DNA from: Williamsia soli | GTDB lineage: Bacteria; Actinomycetota; Actinomycetes; Mycobacteriales; Mycobacteriaceae | Direction of reading: 5' to 3' | DNA length: 64,000 nt | NCBI RefSeq assembly: GCF_017377795.1 | Contig: NZ_JAFRDR010000001.1 | Span: forward strand, 949,369-1,013,368 | In this document: one piece after another, positions 18,722 through 27,369 of the stretch | Numbering within the stretch: position 1 is the stretch's first letter | Layout: each line of letters begins with the position of its first letter | Program-made: the position numbers and the translations under genes | Notes under the pieces: generated by a model | Told to the model about the DNA's origin: nothing | The model's input: the letters and a program-made list of their open reading frames with translations, nothing else | The model's database searches: none

Positions 18722-19612
18722 ATGTTCACAGCAATCCTGCGGTATCGGTCCGCGCAGCTCGCATTGGCAGTTCTCGGCCTGGTCGTCCTGCTTGCCATCG
18801 TCGGGCCCTGGCTGGCGCCGTTCGACCCACTCGAGCAAGACAGCACCGCCATCCTCTCCGGTCCCAGCGCACAGCACTGGCTCGGCACCGACAACGTGGG
18901 CCGCGACGTCTTCAGCCGACTGCTCGCCGGCTCCACGGTCTCTGTGCTCTCGGCGTTGCAGTCCGTGCTCGTCGGGTTCCTGCTGGGCGTCATACCCGGA
19001 TTTCTCTCGGTCTACCTGGGCCGCGGGGTCGAGTGGTTCACGTTGCGGCTCATGGACGCCCTCATCACGCTGCCGTTCCTCGTGTTCGCGGTGGCCATGA
19101 CAGCCCTGCTCGGCAACGGGCTGACGCAGGCCATGTTCGCCGTCGGCATCCTGATCGCACCTGCGTTCTATCGCGTCACCCGGGCAGCGGCGTTGACCGT
19201 CGCCAACTCGCAGTACGTCGAGGCCGCCGCATTGATGGGGGCCACCACACGGTGGATCGTGCTGCGCCATGCGGTCCGTAAAGTGGCTCCCGCGGTGGGG
19301 GTCACGTTCGCCACCATGACCGGCGCCAGCCTGGTCATCGTGTCATCGCTGACGTTCCTCGGCATCGGTGTTGTCCCGCCCGATCCCACCTGGGGCGGGC
19401 TCCTGGCCGGCGGATTGCAGTTCCTGTACCAGGCGCCCTGGTCGCCGGTCGTCCCCGCGCTGTTGATCGTGGCAACCGTGTGGGCGCTCAACGCCATCGC
19501 AGACGCCCTGCGCGATGCGTCCAGTACGCCCCGGCGCAGGCCATCCGGTGACAAGCAGGACCTGAACGAGCAGGGCCAGGACAAACAGGAGAAGATCGCC
19601 GATGTCGTCTGA
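18722..19612 (+). CDS. ABC transporter permease, DppC/OppC type
   Basis: 296 residues from ATG 18722, 4 bases after the DppB-like stop and behind a GGAGTGAG site. DppC hallmarks: 'WLGTDNVGRDVFSRLLAGSTVS' near residue 60 and the EAA loop 'YVEAAALMGATTRWIVLRHAVRK'. Its last 11 bases overlap the next gene. The C-terminal tail is hydrophilic and rich in Gln/Lys. Confidence 0.93.
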   Translation: MFTAILRYRSAQLALAVLGLVVLLAIVGPWLAPFDPLEQDSTAILSGPSAQHWLGTDNVGRDVFSRLLAGSTVSVLSALQSVLVGFLLGVIPGFLSVYLGRGVEWFTLRLMDALITLPFLVFAVAMTALLGNGLTQAMFAVGILIAPAFYRVTRAAALTVANSQYVEAAALMGATTRWIVLRHAVRKVAPAVGVTFATMTGASLVIVSSLTFLGIGVVPPDPTWGGLLAGGLQFLYQAPWSPVVPALLIVATVWALNAIADALRDASSTPRRRPSGDKQDLNEQGQDKQEKIADVV

Positions 19613-20465
19613 CACCTTGGACCTCACCAAGAGCGCCGCCGTCACCCGCAGGGAGCCGGTGCTGACGGTGTCGGATCTGCACATCTCGCTTACCGACGGC
19701 ACCGAACTCGTCCGCGGCGTCGATTTCGTCCTCAACCGTGGCGGTGCACTGGGCATCGTCGGCGAGTCCGGCAGCGGTAAGTCGTTGACCTGCCGGGCAA
19801 CTCTGGGAATCCTCGCCGAGGGTGTCGAGGTGACGAAGGGCTCGATCGAGTTCGACGGTATCGAATTGACAGCGCTCGGCGCCAAGGAATGGAGACCGCT
19901 GCGAGGGACCCGGATCTCTGCGGTCTTCCAGGACCCGGCGGCGTACCTGAACCCGTCCATCCGGGTGGGTGAGCAACTCGCAGAAGCTCTTCGGTCGACA
20001 GTCGGACTCTCGCGCAAAGAAGCCAAGGTCCGTGCCGTGGAGCTGTTCGCGAAAATGGGCCTGCGCGAGCCGGCCTCGGTCTACAGGCAGTATCCCTATG
20101 AACTCTCGGGCGGCATGTTGCAGCGCGTGGTCATCGCCATCGCGGTGTCCGCGGAGCCCGAGCTGCTCATCGCCGACGAGGCGACCACGGCGCTCGACGT
20201 CACCGTACAGGCCGCCGTACTCGACCTGATCGACGATCTACGCATCGAACTCGGTCTCGCGCTGGTCCTGGTGTCGCATGATCTGGCGGTGGTCGCGCAG
20301 GTGTGCGACGACGTGATCGTCATGCGCGACGGCCTGGTCGTCGAGGCGGGCCCGGCCGAGCGCCTGCTGAGAGAACCTCGCCACGACTACACCCGGCAGC
20401 TCGTGGACAACCACCGCGACTACGGCCTCGAGGCAATTCTGGAGAAGGAGATCGCCGGTGTCTGA
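19602..20465 (+). CDS. ABC transporter ATP-binding protein, DppD/OppD type
   Basis: 287 residues. Walker A 'GESGSGKS', signature 'LSGGMLQRVVIA', Walker B 'LLIADEATTALD' and the switch His in 'LVSHDLAVVA' are all present. It energises import together with the next ATPase. ATG 19602 lies inside the permease gene. Confidence 0.95.
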   Translation: MSSDTLDLTKSAAVTRREPVLTVSDLHISLTDGTELVRGVDFVLNRGGALGIVGESGSGKSLTCRATLGILAEGVEVTKGSIEFDGIELTALGAKEWRPLRGTRISAVFQDPAAYLNPSIRVGEQLAEALRSTVGLSRKEAKVRAVELFAKMGLREPASVYRQYPYELSGGMLQRVVIAIAVSAEPELLIADEATTALDVTVQAAVLDLIDDLRIELGLALVLVSHDLAVVAQVCDDVIVMRDGLVVEAGPAERLLREPRHDYTRQLVDNHRDYGLEAILEKEIAGV

Positions 20466-21306
20466 TCACACGCCCCTGCTGCGGCTCACCGACGTCCGGG
20501 TCGAACGGGGGAGCAGGGCTACGCGCAAGCAGATCCTGCACGGTGTCGACCTGCATATCAACGCCGGCGAGAAGCTGGGTCTCATCGGCGAAAGCGGTTC
20601 GGGCAAGACCACGTTGGCGCGCACCGTCCTCGGGTTGATTCCGCCCACCACCGGAACCATCGAGCTGGGTGGCAAGCGCATCGACGGGCTCGGGAAGTCG
20701 GAGCTGCGCAAACACCGCTTGTCGGGCGCCGTGCAGTATGTCTTCCAGGATCCGCTGCTCAGTCTCGATCCCGAGATCGAGGTCGGGGTGTCCATCGGCG
20801 AGGGGCTGGCGGTCCGGGGCGGCTATGACCGTGCCGAGATCAGCAAGCGGGTCGACGACGTGCTCGACAGTGTCGACCTCGACCGGAGCATCGCGAAGCG
20901 GGTGCCTGCGGAACTGTCCGGCGGACAACGCCAACGGGTCGCGATCGCGAGGGCCATCATCCTCGATCCGTCGTTGCTACTACTCGACGAACCCGTCAGC
21001 GCGCTGGACTCGGTGCACCGCATCCAGATCCTCAAACTCCTCGACGAGCTGGGTCGGGCGCGAAACCTCGCGCAGCTCTTCATCTCACATGATCTCGGCG
21101 CGGTCGCTGCGCTGGTCGACCGGATCGCTGTCATGTATCAGGGCAAGGTCGTCGAACTCGGCGAGACCGCGCGGGTCATCAAAGATCCGCAGCACCCGTA
21201 CACGGCGCTGCTGATCGGCTCGGCACCGACACTGTCCGGTGGGACGGTGAGCCGCGAACGGCGTCGCGAACTCCGTCGTGCTCTGGCGGAGGAGACCGCA
21301 GCATGA
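20458..21306 (+). CDS. ABC transporter ATP-binding protein, DppF/OppF type
   Basis: 282 residues from GTG 20458, overlapping the previous stop. Walker A 'GESGSGKTT', Q-loop 'QYVFQDPLLSLDPE', signature 'LSGGQRQRVAIA', Walker B 'LLLLDEPVSALD' and 'FISHDLGAV' are complete. The tail after 'VVELGETARVIKDPQHPYTALL' is the usual OppF C-terminal region. ATGA overlap with the following monooxygenase. Confidence 0.95.
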   Translation: MSDHTPLLRLTDVRVERGSRATRKQILHGVDLHINAGEKLGLIGESGSGKTTLARTVLGLIPPTTGTIELGGKRIDGLGKSELRKHRLSGAVQYVFQDPLLSLDPEIEVGVSIGEGLAVRGGYDRAEISKRVDDVLDSVDLDRSIAKRVPAELSGGQRQRVAIARAIILDPSLLLLDEPVSALDSVHRIQILKLLDELGRARNLAQLFISHDLGAVAALVDRIAVMYQGKVVELGETARVIKDPQHPYTALLIGSAPTLSGGTVSRERRRELRRALAEETAA

Positions 21307-22634
21307 CCGATCGGCACCTGGTACTCGGCGCCGTGCTGATCGGTGTCGGCGATGCGAACGGGGCAGGTCTGTGGCGTCATCCCGACGTCCCCACCACTGC
21401 GAGCATCGACATCGACTGGTACATCAAGCAGGCGCGGGAGGCCGAGGAGGCGAAGTTCGACTTCGTGTTCGTGGTCGACAGTCAGTACATCGACGCAGGT
21501 TTTCCGCCGCATCACCTGAATCGACTCGAACCGTTGACCCTGCTGTCCGCAGTGGCGGTCTCCACCGAACGCATCGGTGTGGTGGCGACCGTCAGCACCA
21601 CCTACAGCGAGCCGTGGGACATCGCTCGCAGGGTTGCCTCCCTCGATCTGATCAGTCGCGGACGGGCGGCGTGGAACATCGTCACCAGTCAGGATCCCGG
21701 TACCGCAGGCAATTTCAGCCGAAGCGAGCACGGCGACTACGCGACGCGCTACCGCCGCGCGAGCGAGAGTGTCGACGTGGTGACCGGCTTGTGGAACTCC
21801 TACGAAGACGACGCGTTTTCCACCGACAAGTCCGCAGAACGCTTTCTCGATCCCGCCAAACAGCACCGGCTCGACCATGTCGGTGAGTTCTTCTCGGTGA
21901 CAGGGCCTTTGAATATCCAGCGCTCGCCCCAGGGACAGCCGGTCCTCATCCAGGCGGGCACCTCCGACGACGGTCGCAACCTGAGCGCAGAGGTGGCCGA
22001 GATCGTGTTCAGCTTCGAACCGACGGTTGAGACCGCCGCACAGCTCAAAGCCGACATCCTCAAGCGTTCCGAGAAGTACAACCGCGACCCCGACGATCTG
22101 CTGTTCGTGCCGGGACTCAGTGTGTTCATCCGGGACACCGATGAGGAGGCTCAGCAGGCCCTCGAAGCTGCCCACGACACCTACCCGACCGAGCGGCTCC
22201 TGTCACAGATCAAGCGGATCTTCGGCGACCGCAGCTTCGCGGACTTCGATCTGGATGCGCCGTTCCCGGACATCGACCCCACCACTCCCGAATCCCTCTC
22301 CGGTGCTGCCGCCCTCGCCGGACGCGCCCGAGAGAACGGGTGGACGTTGCGCCAGACGTTGCGCAGCATGATCGACCACTGGGCATGGTTCGTAGGATCG
22401 CCGGTGACCGTCGCCGACGAGATCGAGCGCTGGTATCGCAGCGGTGCCGTCGACGGATTCAACCTGTTCGTGCAGGACCCGTCGGACTGGCACCGCTTCC
22501 GCACCGAGGTGGTGCCGATCCTGGTCGAGCGTGGCGTTGCTCGGGCGGATTATTCGTCCGACACCTTGCGTGGCCACCTGGGACTGAAGGTACCCCCGAA
22601 TCGGTACACTGCCGCCCGCACATCCAGCCTCTGA
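21303..22634 (+). CDS. NtaA/SnaA/DszA-family flavin-dependent monooxygenase (second copy)
   Basis: 443 residues, clearly paralogous to the protein at 14724 (shared 'SIDIDWYIKQAREAEEAKFD', 'HHLNRLEPLTLLSAVAVST', 'SRGRAAWNIVTSQDPGTAGN'). The starts are colinear, so both should bind FMNH2. The two flank the ABC importer, suggesting successive oxidations or two related substrates. Last gene of the operon; no strong terminator was seen behind it. Confidence 0.92.
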   Translation: MTDRHLVLGAVLIGVGDANGAGLWRHPDVPTTASIDIDWYIKQAREAEEAKFDFVFVVDSQYIDAGFPPHHLNRLEPLTLLSAVAVSTERIGVVATVSTTYSEPWDIARRVASLDLISRGRAAWNIVTSQDPGTAGNFSRSEHGDYATRYRRASESVDVVTGLWNSYEDDAFSTDKSAERFLDPAKQHRLDHVGEFFSVTGPLNIQRSPQGQPVLIQAGTSDDGRNLSAEVAEIVFSFEPTVETAAQLKADILKRSEKYNRDPDDLLFVPGLSVFIRDTDEEAQQALEAAHDTYPTERLLSQIKRIFGDRSFADFDLDAPFPDIDPTTPESLSGAAALAGRARENGWTLRQTLRSMIDHWAWFVGSPVTVADEIERWYRSGAVDGFNLFVQDPSDWHRFRTEVVPILVERGVARADYSSDTLRGHLGLKVPPNRYTAARTSSL

Positions 22635-22639
22635 CCGCT

Positions 22640-22702
22640 GACCGTGCCGTAACAACCGCCGACCGTGCCGTAACAACCGCCGACCGTGCCGTAGTTACCG
22701 CC
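22640..22702. repeat. Three tandem 21-bp repeats
   Basis: GACCGTGCCGTAACAACCGCC occurs at 22640-22660 and 22661-22681. A third copy at 22682-22702 has two changes (GTAGTTACC). They begin 6 bases after the monooxygenase stop and end 21 bases before the stop of the convergent membrane-protein gene. Confidence 0.9.
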
Positions 22703-22723
22703 GGAAGCGCTGCGGTGCTGGAT

Positions 22724-23812
22724 CTAAGGCTCACTCGGTGTCGACAGAGGCACGCTCGGCGACGTTGTCGGCTCGCTCGGTGGGGGTTCCATCAGATTAC
22801 CGTCGTGCCCGAATTCGAGACGAGTGACGCTTTCCGGGGTGCTGTGCAGAATTGTGAGCAGTGCGTCGCGGTGCGGTGGCAGAACGCGAATCGTCAGAGT
22901 CCCGGTATCGGCACCGTCGAGGGCGTCGCGGACGCTGTCCAACAGGCGTTTTCGGACTGAGTCAGGTTTGTGGTCGAGCCCGCTGTCGTCGAGCATCACC
23001 ACTTCGACACCGCGGGAACGGGTTGCGTTGATGGCGGCGCTGATGGCAGGTGTGGCCAGCGCCGGTGCCCGCAACGTATCGCGGAGGTGTGCTTCGAGGA
23101 GCCTGGCTGTGAGCCGATCTTCTTCGGTGAGAGGATCACTTCCGGCCAAGCGCTCGAGAAGGGGGCGGGCGAGGTCGTCCAGTTGGATCAACCTGCGGTT
23201 GCGTTCTTCGAGCACCGCCTTGTCTGCAGCCTCGGCAGCGACCCGAAGCGTGGCCTGTTCGCGGAGCTCGAAGATCTGGCGAACGGCGGGCCGTATCCGC
23301 CACACAAAGAACGTCGCCATCACTACCGGCGCGAGGTTGACCATCGATGTTTGCAGACCGATGAGATACCCCAGGCCGTTTCGCTCGGCCCACAGCATGC
23401 AGCTGGACACAACGCCGATCATGCCGATCCAGCCCCACAATGCGCGACCGCGGACAAACATGTACGTGTAGACGGCGGTAGCTGCTGTCAGTGGCCACAG
23501 TTGCAGGCCGGCAACCGGTGGATCGATGACGAGGAAGACCAGATTCGCTGCCACCACGCCGGACCCGGCCAACAGAATGGCTGGCGGAGTGGGTAGCGGG
23601 TCACCTTGTGCCGTGACGAGGGTGACGGCCGCCAGGCTGATGATGAGCCACGCTGCAAACTCGTGCCAGAAGCTTCCAGGTGGGCTGGTGGTCACTGCGA
23701 CGAGCCCATACGTGGCGATGAATGCGCCTGTGGTGATCAGGGCGACCGTCGTTCGCGAACCCAAGAGTTCGCGAATGTCGTGGGTTTCCTGCGCGCTCAC
23801 CTGAGCGACCAT
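22724..23812 (-). CDS. Histidine-kinase-like membrane protein lacking a recognisable ATPase domain
   Basis: 362 residues. About six membrane segments in residues 20-170 are followed by a coiled-coil 'LREQATLRVAAEAADKAVLEERNRRLIQLDD' region resembling a dimerisation helix. The next 150 residues occupy the place of a HATPase domain but lack the N, G1 and G2 boxes, and no H-box histidine is evident. It is third in a coupled operon: its start overlaps the kinase stop by 16 bases. It is probably a non-catalytic co-sensor or inhibitor of the kinase. Confidence 0.75.
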   Translation of the reverse strand: MVAQVSAQETHDIRELLGSRTTVALITTGAFIATYGLVAVTTSPPGSFWHEFAAWLIISLAAVTLVTAQGDPLPTPPAILLAGSGVVAANLVFLVIDPPVAGLQLWPLTAATAVYTYMFVRGRALWGWIGMIGVVSSCMLWAERNGLGYLIGLQTSMVNLAPVVMATFFVWRIRPAVRQIFELREQATLRVAAEAADKAVLEERNRRLIQLDDLARPLLERLAGSDPLTEEDRLTARLLEAHLRDTLRAPALATPAISAAINATRSRGVEVVMLDDSGLDHKPDSVRKRLLDSVRDALDGADTGTLTIRVLPPHRDALLTILHSTPESVTRLEFGHDGNLMEPPPSEPTTSPSVPLSTPSEP

Positions 23813-25032
23813 TCGAGGTGAATCCGGGTGCCCGAGCCCCGACGGCTGTGCACAGAAGCAGAGCCTCCGGGAAGGCTCCTCATTCGGCCGACGATGCTGA
23901 CGGCGATTCCCAGTCGGTGCGGAGGCAGGGCCGAGGGGTCGAATCCGGCGCCGTCGTCGATCACATCGACGCTGAGAAGGGCGTCGGTCAGCCGCACGGT
24001 GACCGAGCTGCGGGCGTCGATGCCGGCGTGTCGCCGACTGTTGCGCAAAGCCTCGGACAACGCGGACCCCACGGTGCGAATGTCGTCGGCCGGAAGTTCA
24101 TCGGGATGCGCGGCATCGCGATGAGAGACGATGAACGTCGCTCGGTTGTCGGCCTCGGCGGCCGAGTTCCGAAGGTGTGTGACGGCTTGTTCCCACGAGA
24201 ACAGTTCGTCCGGTCCGACGCGTGACTGCAGGGCGTCGAGTTCGGCCAAGGTCGATGCGGCGAGCGGACCCACGACGGTCTGTGGCTGACCACGGCCGGC
24301 AGCGAGGAAGGTCGAGAGGACGTTGTCATGTATCAGCGCGTCGATACGCTCGCGTTCAACCGTCTGAGCCCGTTGCGCGGCGGCAGCCGCTGCGGCCCGA
24401 TAGGTCGTCTCCTTGGTCGTGTCGAGCAGTCTCACGGTCCGGATTGCCATCGCTGCAGCACCGAAGTACAGCGCGCAGAACATGATTCCGAACGCGATTT
24501 GGGAGGGTAGCAGGGAGAGCGCCCAACCTCCGCGAGCGGCGGTGACGATCACCGATGTCGCTCCGCAGACCAGAACCAGGTAGGCGGCGGCCAGCGAGAG
24601 TGGCCAGGCGATGAGCGCGGCCAGACTCGCCAAACCCGGGAAAGCCGCGAGCCAAAAGGCGTCGCCGGGGTCGAGGTCAGGGCCGTTCCATGCCGTCCCC
24701 CACGTGGCTGCGGCGATCAGAAAAGCCACCGCAGCGGCCGCCGCGGTCGCCCGCACCAGCCGCGTGTCGGATCGGAATGACGCCATCCCCGGCAGTAATC
24801 CCAACCCGAACACCGTGGCGACAGTGATTGGCGGCCACCACGGATCCATGTGTGCCGATTCGGCGATGATCGCAGGTGTCAGCAATGCGAGGTAGGCGAC
24901 ATAACCGACGCTCACCAAGCGGGCGAGCATTCGGACGACGCGATCCTCGTTCTCGCCCGTGTCGGCGTCGAGGCGACTGCCACGTCGTGGCGTCAGGGCC
25001 GAAGCAGTTCTCCGCGGTGAGCGAACGCTCAT
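23797..25032 (-). CDS. Sensor histidine kinase partnering a NarL-type regulator
   Basis: 411 residues. The N-terminal half has about six membrane segments (residues 40-200). The phosphoacceptor region reads 'VERERIDALIHDNVLSTFLAA', with His in the usual HD pair. The ATPase domain shows the N box 'SALSEALRNSRRHA', the G1 box 'DVIDDGAGFDPSALP' and 'GSGTRIHLEW' at the end. It phosphorylates the regulator encoded 4 bases upstream (ATGA overlap at 25029-25032). Signal unknown. Confidence 0.88.
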   Translation of the reverse strand: MSVRSPRRTASALTPRRGSRLDADTGENEDRVVRMLARLVSVGYVAYLALLTPAIIAESAHMDPWWPPITVATVFGLGLLPGMASFRSDTRLVRATAAAAAVAFLIAAATWGTAWNGPDLDPGDAFWLAAFPGLASLAALIAWPLSLAAAYLVLVCGATSVIVTAARGGWALSLLPSQIAFGIMFCALYFGAAAMAIRTVRLLDTTKETTYRAAAAAAAQRAQTVERERIDALIHDNVLSTFLAAGRGQPQTVVGPLAASTLAELDALQSRVGPDELFSWEQAVTHLRNSAAEADNRATFIVSHRDAAHPDELPADDIRTVGSALSEALRNSRRHAGIDARSSVTVRLTDALLSVDVIDDGAGFDPSALPPHRLGIAVSIVGRMRSLPGGSASVHSRRGSGTRIHLEWSLR

Positions 25033-25682
25033 CGACCGGGGTGCTCAGGCATCGGGAGGAGTCCGTCTTCGACGGCCCGCTGATACAACTCCACCTTTGA
25101 GCCGGCGGGGCGGCCGGCGTCGGCGTATTTCATCCGGATCCGGGCGAGGTAGTCGTTGACGGTGTTCGGCGACAGGCCGGTCATCCGTGCCACGCGGTCG
25201 GCCTTCTCGCCGGACGCGTACAAAGCAAGCACGTCTCGTTGACGGGGACTCAGGTCGACATCGGCCAGCCCTGGATCGCCGTCGATCGCTGCGGCCCACT
25301 CGGTGGTCACCACCTGACGTCCTTGCGCGGCTGCGACGATGGCTGCGACGACGACGTCTGTCGGTTCCGATTTACGTACGACACCCAGCACGCCGGCCTT
25401 CGCGGCTTGTCGAACGAGGTACGGGTTCTCGGCTCCGGTGAAGACCAGCGTTTCGAGGCCCGCAGCGCGTAGCTGTTCGACGTTGGCGGTAGGGGAGGAT
25501 CCGTCCGACAGTCTCAGGTCGAGCAGGACGAGGTCGAGGTCGAGACCTTGATCGAGCAGGCCGGTGACCGTGCCCGCGGAACCCGCGACCTCGACACGGG
25601 AATCATCGGCCAGCATTGCCTTGAGGCCCAGCACCACAGATGAGTGATCCTCGACGACCCCGACTTTCCTCGCGGTATTCAT
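25029..25682 (-). CDS. NarL/LuxR-type response regulator
   Basis: 217 residues. The receiver domain has acidic residues in 'GVVEDHSSVV', the phosphoacceptor Asp in 'LVLLDLRLSDGS' (about 55), Thr in 'LVFTGAEN' and Lys in 'VVRKSEP'. The C-terminal GerE/LuxR helix-turn-helix reads 'LSPRQRDVLALYASGEKADRVARM' and 'LSPNTVNDYLARIRMKY' regions. First gene of the three-gene minus-strand operon. Confidence 0.93.
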   Translation of the reverse strand: MNTARKVGVVEDHSSVVLGLKAMLADDSRVEVAGSAGTVTGLLDQGLDLDLVLLDLRLSDGSSPTANVEQLRAAGLETLVFTGAENPYLVRQAAKAGVLGVVRKSEPTDVVVAAIVAAAQGRQVVTTEWAAAIDGDPGLADVDLSPRQRDVLALYASGEKADRVARMTGLSPNTVNDYLARIRMKYADAGRPAGSKVELYQRAVEDGLLPMPEHPGR

Positions 25683-25824
25683 TCATCGGCCCTTCTTTCG
25701 ACTCCCAGAGATCATCCCCTATCGCAGTTCAATTCGTATCTTCGTCAAATCAAATGAAGTAGATCGTGGAGTCGGTCGCCGTAAATGGCTCGACGTGTGG
25801 CGGGCCGGGTCCTAGTCTTCGGCA

Positions 25825-26151
25825 ATGTCCATCCGCTACCACGTGTCTTCGGTTTTGAATCGTGCCTCCATCTCGCGGTACGGGCTGGACTGGAGCCGCA
25901 TGGGTGCAGCGCCAGGTATCGCGGGAAGCCGAGAACCCGAGCAACAGGGTTGCTTCCTCGCCGGCAATGAGTGGGAGCGGGACTGGTTCGTGCGGATGAA
26001 CAACACCGGTGGCGACGTCGATGTGTGGGAGGTCCATGGCGTCGAGGCCGACGATCTGACGCAATCACCCGAGGGCTACTACTTTCTGCCTGGTGTCCTC
26101 CCGCCGAGTCGCGTGCGGCTGTCGCAGCGAGATATCCCGCCGCAGGTGTAG
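25825..26151 (+). CDS. Small protein of unknown function, possibly ADP-ribosyltransferase-like fold
   Basis: 108 residues, ATG at 25825. The N-terminus 'IRYHVSSVLNRASISRYGLDWSRMG' region and the end 'EGYYFLPGVLPPSRVRL' recall the His-containing first strand and the 'IPPEAL'-type last strand of minimal ADP-ribosyltransferase/KptA-like proteins. The glutamate and second arginine signatures cannot be assigned with certainty. No signal peptide or membrane segment. Treat the fold call as tentative. Confidence 0.6.
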   Translation: MSIRYHVSSVLNRASISRYGLDWSRMGAAPGIAGSREPEQQGCFLAGNEWERDWFVRMNNTGGDVDVWEVHGVEADDLTQSPEGYYFLPGVLPPSRVRLSQRDIPPQV

Positions 26152-26226
26152 CTGGGTCGTCGTCGAACGTCGATGAATACTGCTCTGCGGCAGTAGGTCC
26201 GGAGGAAATTTTTCTCTCAGAATGTG

Positions 26227-26253
26227 TTGGCACTCGGGGGGTGAGAGTGCTAA
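26227..26253. promoter_or_regulatory. CIRCE element (HrcA operator)
   Basis: TTGGCACTC (26227-26235), 9-base spacer, GAGTGCTAA (26245-26253). This is the canonical TTAGCACTC-N9-GAGTGCTAA with one changed base. It lies 72 bases upstream of the hsp20 start, so HrcA repression of hsp20 is predicted. Confidence 0.9.
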
Positions 26254-26325
26254 AAATGTGGTGCACAGTGATTGGTCGCCCGCCAACCGGTGGCGGGCAG
26301 CGAGTGACGTAGGAGGTGGGTTGCT

Positions 26326-26763
26326 GTGCTTCGTTTTGATCCTTTCGGTGATGTGGATGCGTTGACCCGCGGGTTGCTGCACTCGGCGGGATCGTCTCGA
26401 ACTCCGCGGTTCATGCCGATGGACCTGTGCAAACTCGATGGTCACTATCTGCTGACCGCTGATCTACCCGGCGTCGATCCGGGATCGGTGGACGTCAGCG
26501 TGGACAACGGGGTGCTGACCCTGTCGGCGCAGCGCACTGCCCGCTCGGAAGACGGCGTCCAGTGGCTGACGAACGAACGGCCCTTCGGAAGTTATCGTCG
26601 GCAGTTGTCCCTCGGCGAGGGAATCGATGCGGCCGGCATCACCGCGCGCTACGACAACGGTGTTCTGTCGGTTACGATCCCGATCGCGGAGAAGGCCAAG
26701 CCACGCCGCGTCGAGATCCAACATTCCGACCATCAGCAGTCCATCGAGGCTTCCTCCGGCTGA
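26326..26763 (+). CDS. Hsp20/alpha-crystallin small heat-shock protein
   Basis: 145 residues from GTG 26326, with AGGAGG at 26311-26316. The alpha-crystallin domain spans about residues 35-135: 'YLLTADLPGVDPGSVDVSVDNGVLTLSAQR', 'SYRRQLSLGEGIDAAGITARYDNGVLSVTIPI' regions, including the conserved 'A-x-x-x-N-G-V-L' strand. ATP-independent holdase that binds unfolding proteins. Monocistronic: CIRCE operator upstream and a perfect terminator downstream. Confidence 0.95.
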   Translation: MLRFDPFGDVDALTRGLLHSAGSSRTPRFMPMDLCKLDGHYLLTADLPGVDPGSVDVSVDNGVLTLSAQRTARSEDGVQWLTNERPFGSYRRQLSLGEGIDAAGITARYDNGVLSVTIPIAEKAKPRRVEIQHSDHQQSIEASSG

Positions 26764-26805
26764 TCACCGCGCCATCGAGAAGCCCTCACGGACCGGTCCG
26801 TCAAC

Positions 26806-26844
26806 GTGGTGTCGCCCAGGTATATCTGGGCGACACCACTTTTC
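26806..26844 (+). terminator. Rho-independent terminator of hsp20
   Basis: A perfect 14-bp stem, GTGGTGTCGCCCAG (26806-26819) with CTGGGCGACACCAC (26826-26839), with a 6-base loop and a following TTTT. Confidence 0.92.
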
Positions 26845-26921
26845 GATGAGTCCGGAATATCAGGTTCCACGTCGCCGTTGTTCGACGCGAGCTGTTGCTG
26901 ACAATCAGAGAGGAGACAACC

Positions 26922-27083
26922 ATGCCCTACTATCCCTCCACAATGACCTGGACCTCGCCGGTCACTCGCAGTGATGCGCGGCTCCGCGACGACGAGCCCA
27001 GCCCCGGATGGTGGGGTTGGCTCACTCTCGTGGCTGTATTCGGCACGTTCGCCGCGGCGTTGATCTTCGGCGTGCCACGTTGA
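26922..27083 (+). CDS. Small single-pass membrane protein
   Basis: 53 residues from ATG 26922 with AGAGGAGA immediately upstream. The first 30 residues are polar, ending 'DDEPSPGWWGW'; one hydrophobic helix follows ('LTLVAVFGTFAAALIFGV'), then a Pro-Arg end. No family recognised. The next small membrane protein starts 6 bases after its stop. Confidence 0.6.
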   Translation: MPYYPSTMTWTSPVTRSDARLRDDEPSPGWWGWLTLVAVFGTFAAALIFGVPR

Positions 27084-27088
27084 CTCAA

Positions 27089-27346
27089 ATGGTTGTGCTG
27101 GACATGACTTCTGACCTGCATCGCTCGACGTTGTCGCGGTGGACCGAACGCGCACGGCGCGCTGTCGCGGCCGACCGGTTGCTGACCGCGGCGGCTGTGC
27201 TGTTCGCGATTGCCATTCCGAGCTGGGTCATCGTGGCCATTGCCTCCGCCAGCCTCGTCCTCGGGTCGGCGGTAGCGGTGGCGACTTGTTCGACGCTCGG
27301 TTCGATCGGATTGGTAGCCATCGACCTGTGGTCCAGGAGGCGGTGA
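27089..27346 (+). CDS. Small membrane protein with two helices
   Basis: 85 residues from ATG 27089 (an alternative ATG at 27104 gives 80). Basic N-terminus, hydrophobic segments around 'LLTAAAVLFAIAIPSWVIVAIA' and 'VLGSAVAVATCSTLGSIGLVAI' regions, and a basic 'SRRR' end. Probably co-transcribed with the preceding small gene. Function unknown. Confidence 0.55.
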   Translation: MVVLDMTSDLHRSTLSRWTERARRAVAADRLLTAAAVLFAIAIPSWVIVAIASASLVLGSAVAVATCSTLGSIGLVAIDLWSRRR

Positions 27347-27369
27347 AGATAGACGAATTGCGGTCACCC

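Noticed and set aside
22640..22702. Possible CRISPR or iteron origin.
   Set aside because: Three direct 21-bp copies without spacers, no replication gene nearby; a simple tandem duplication after the operon.
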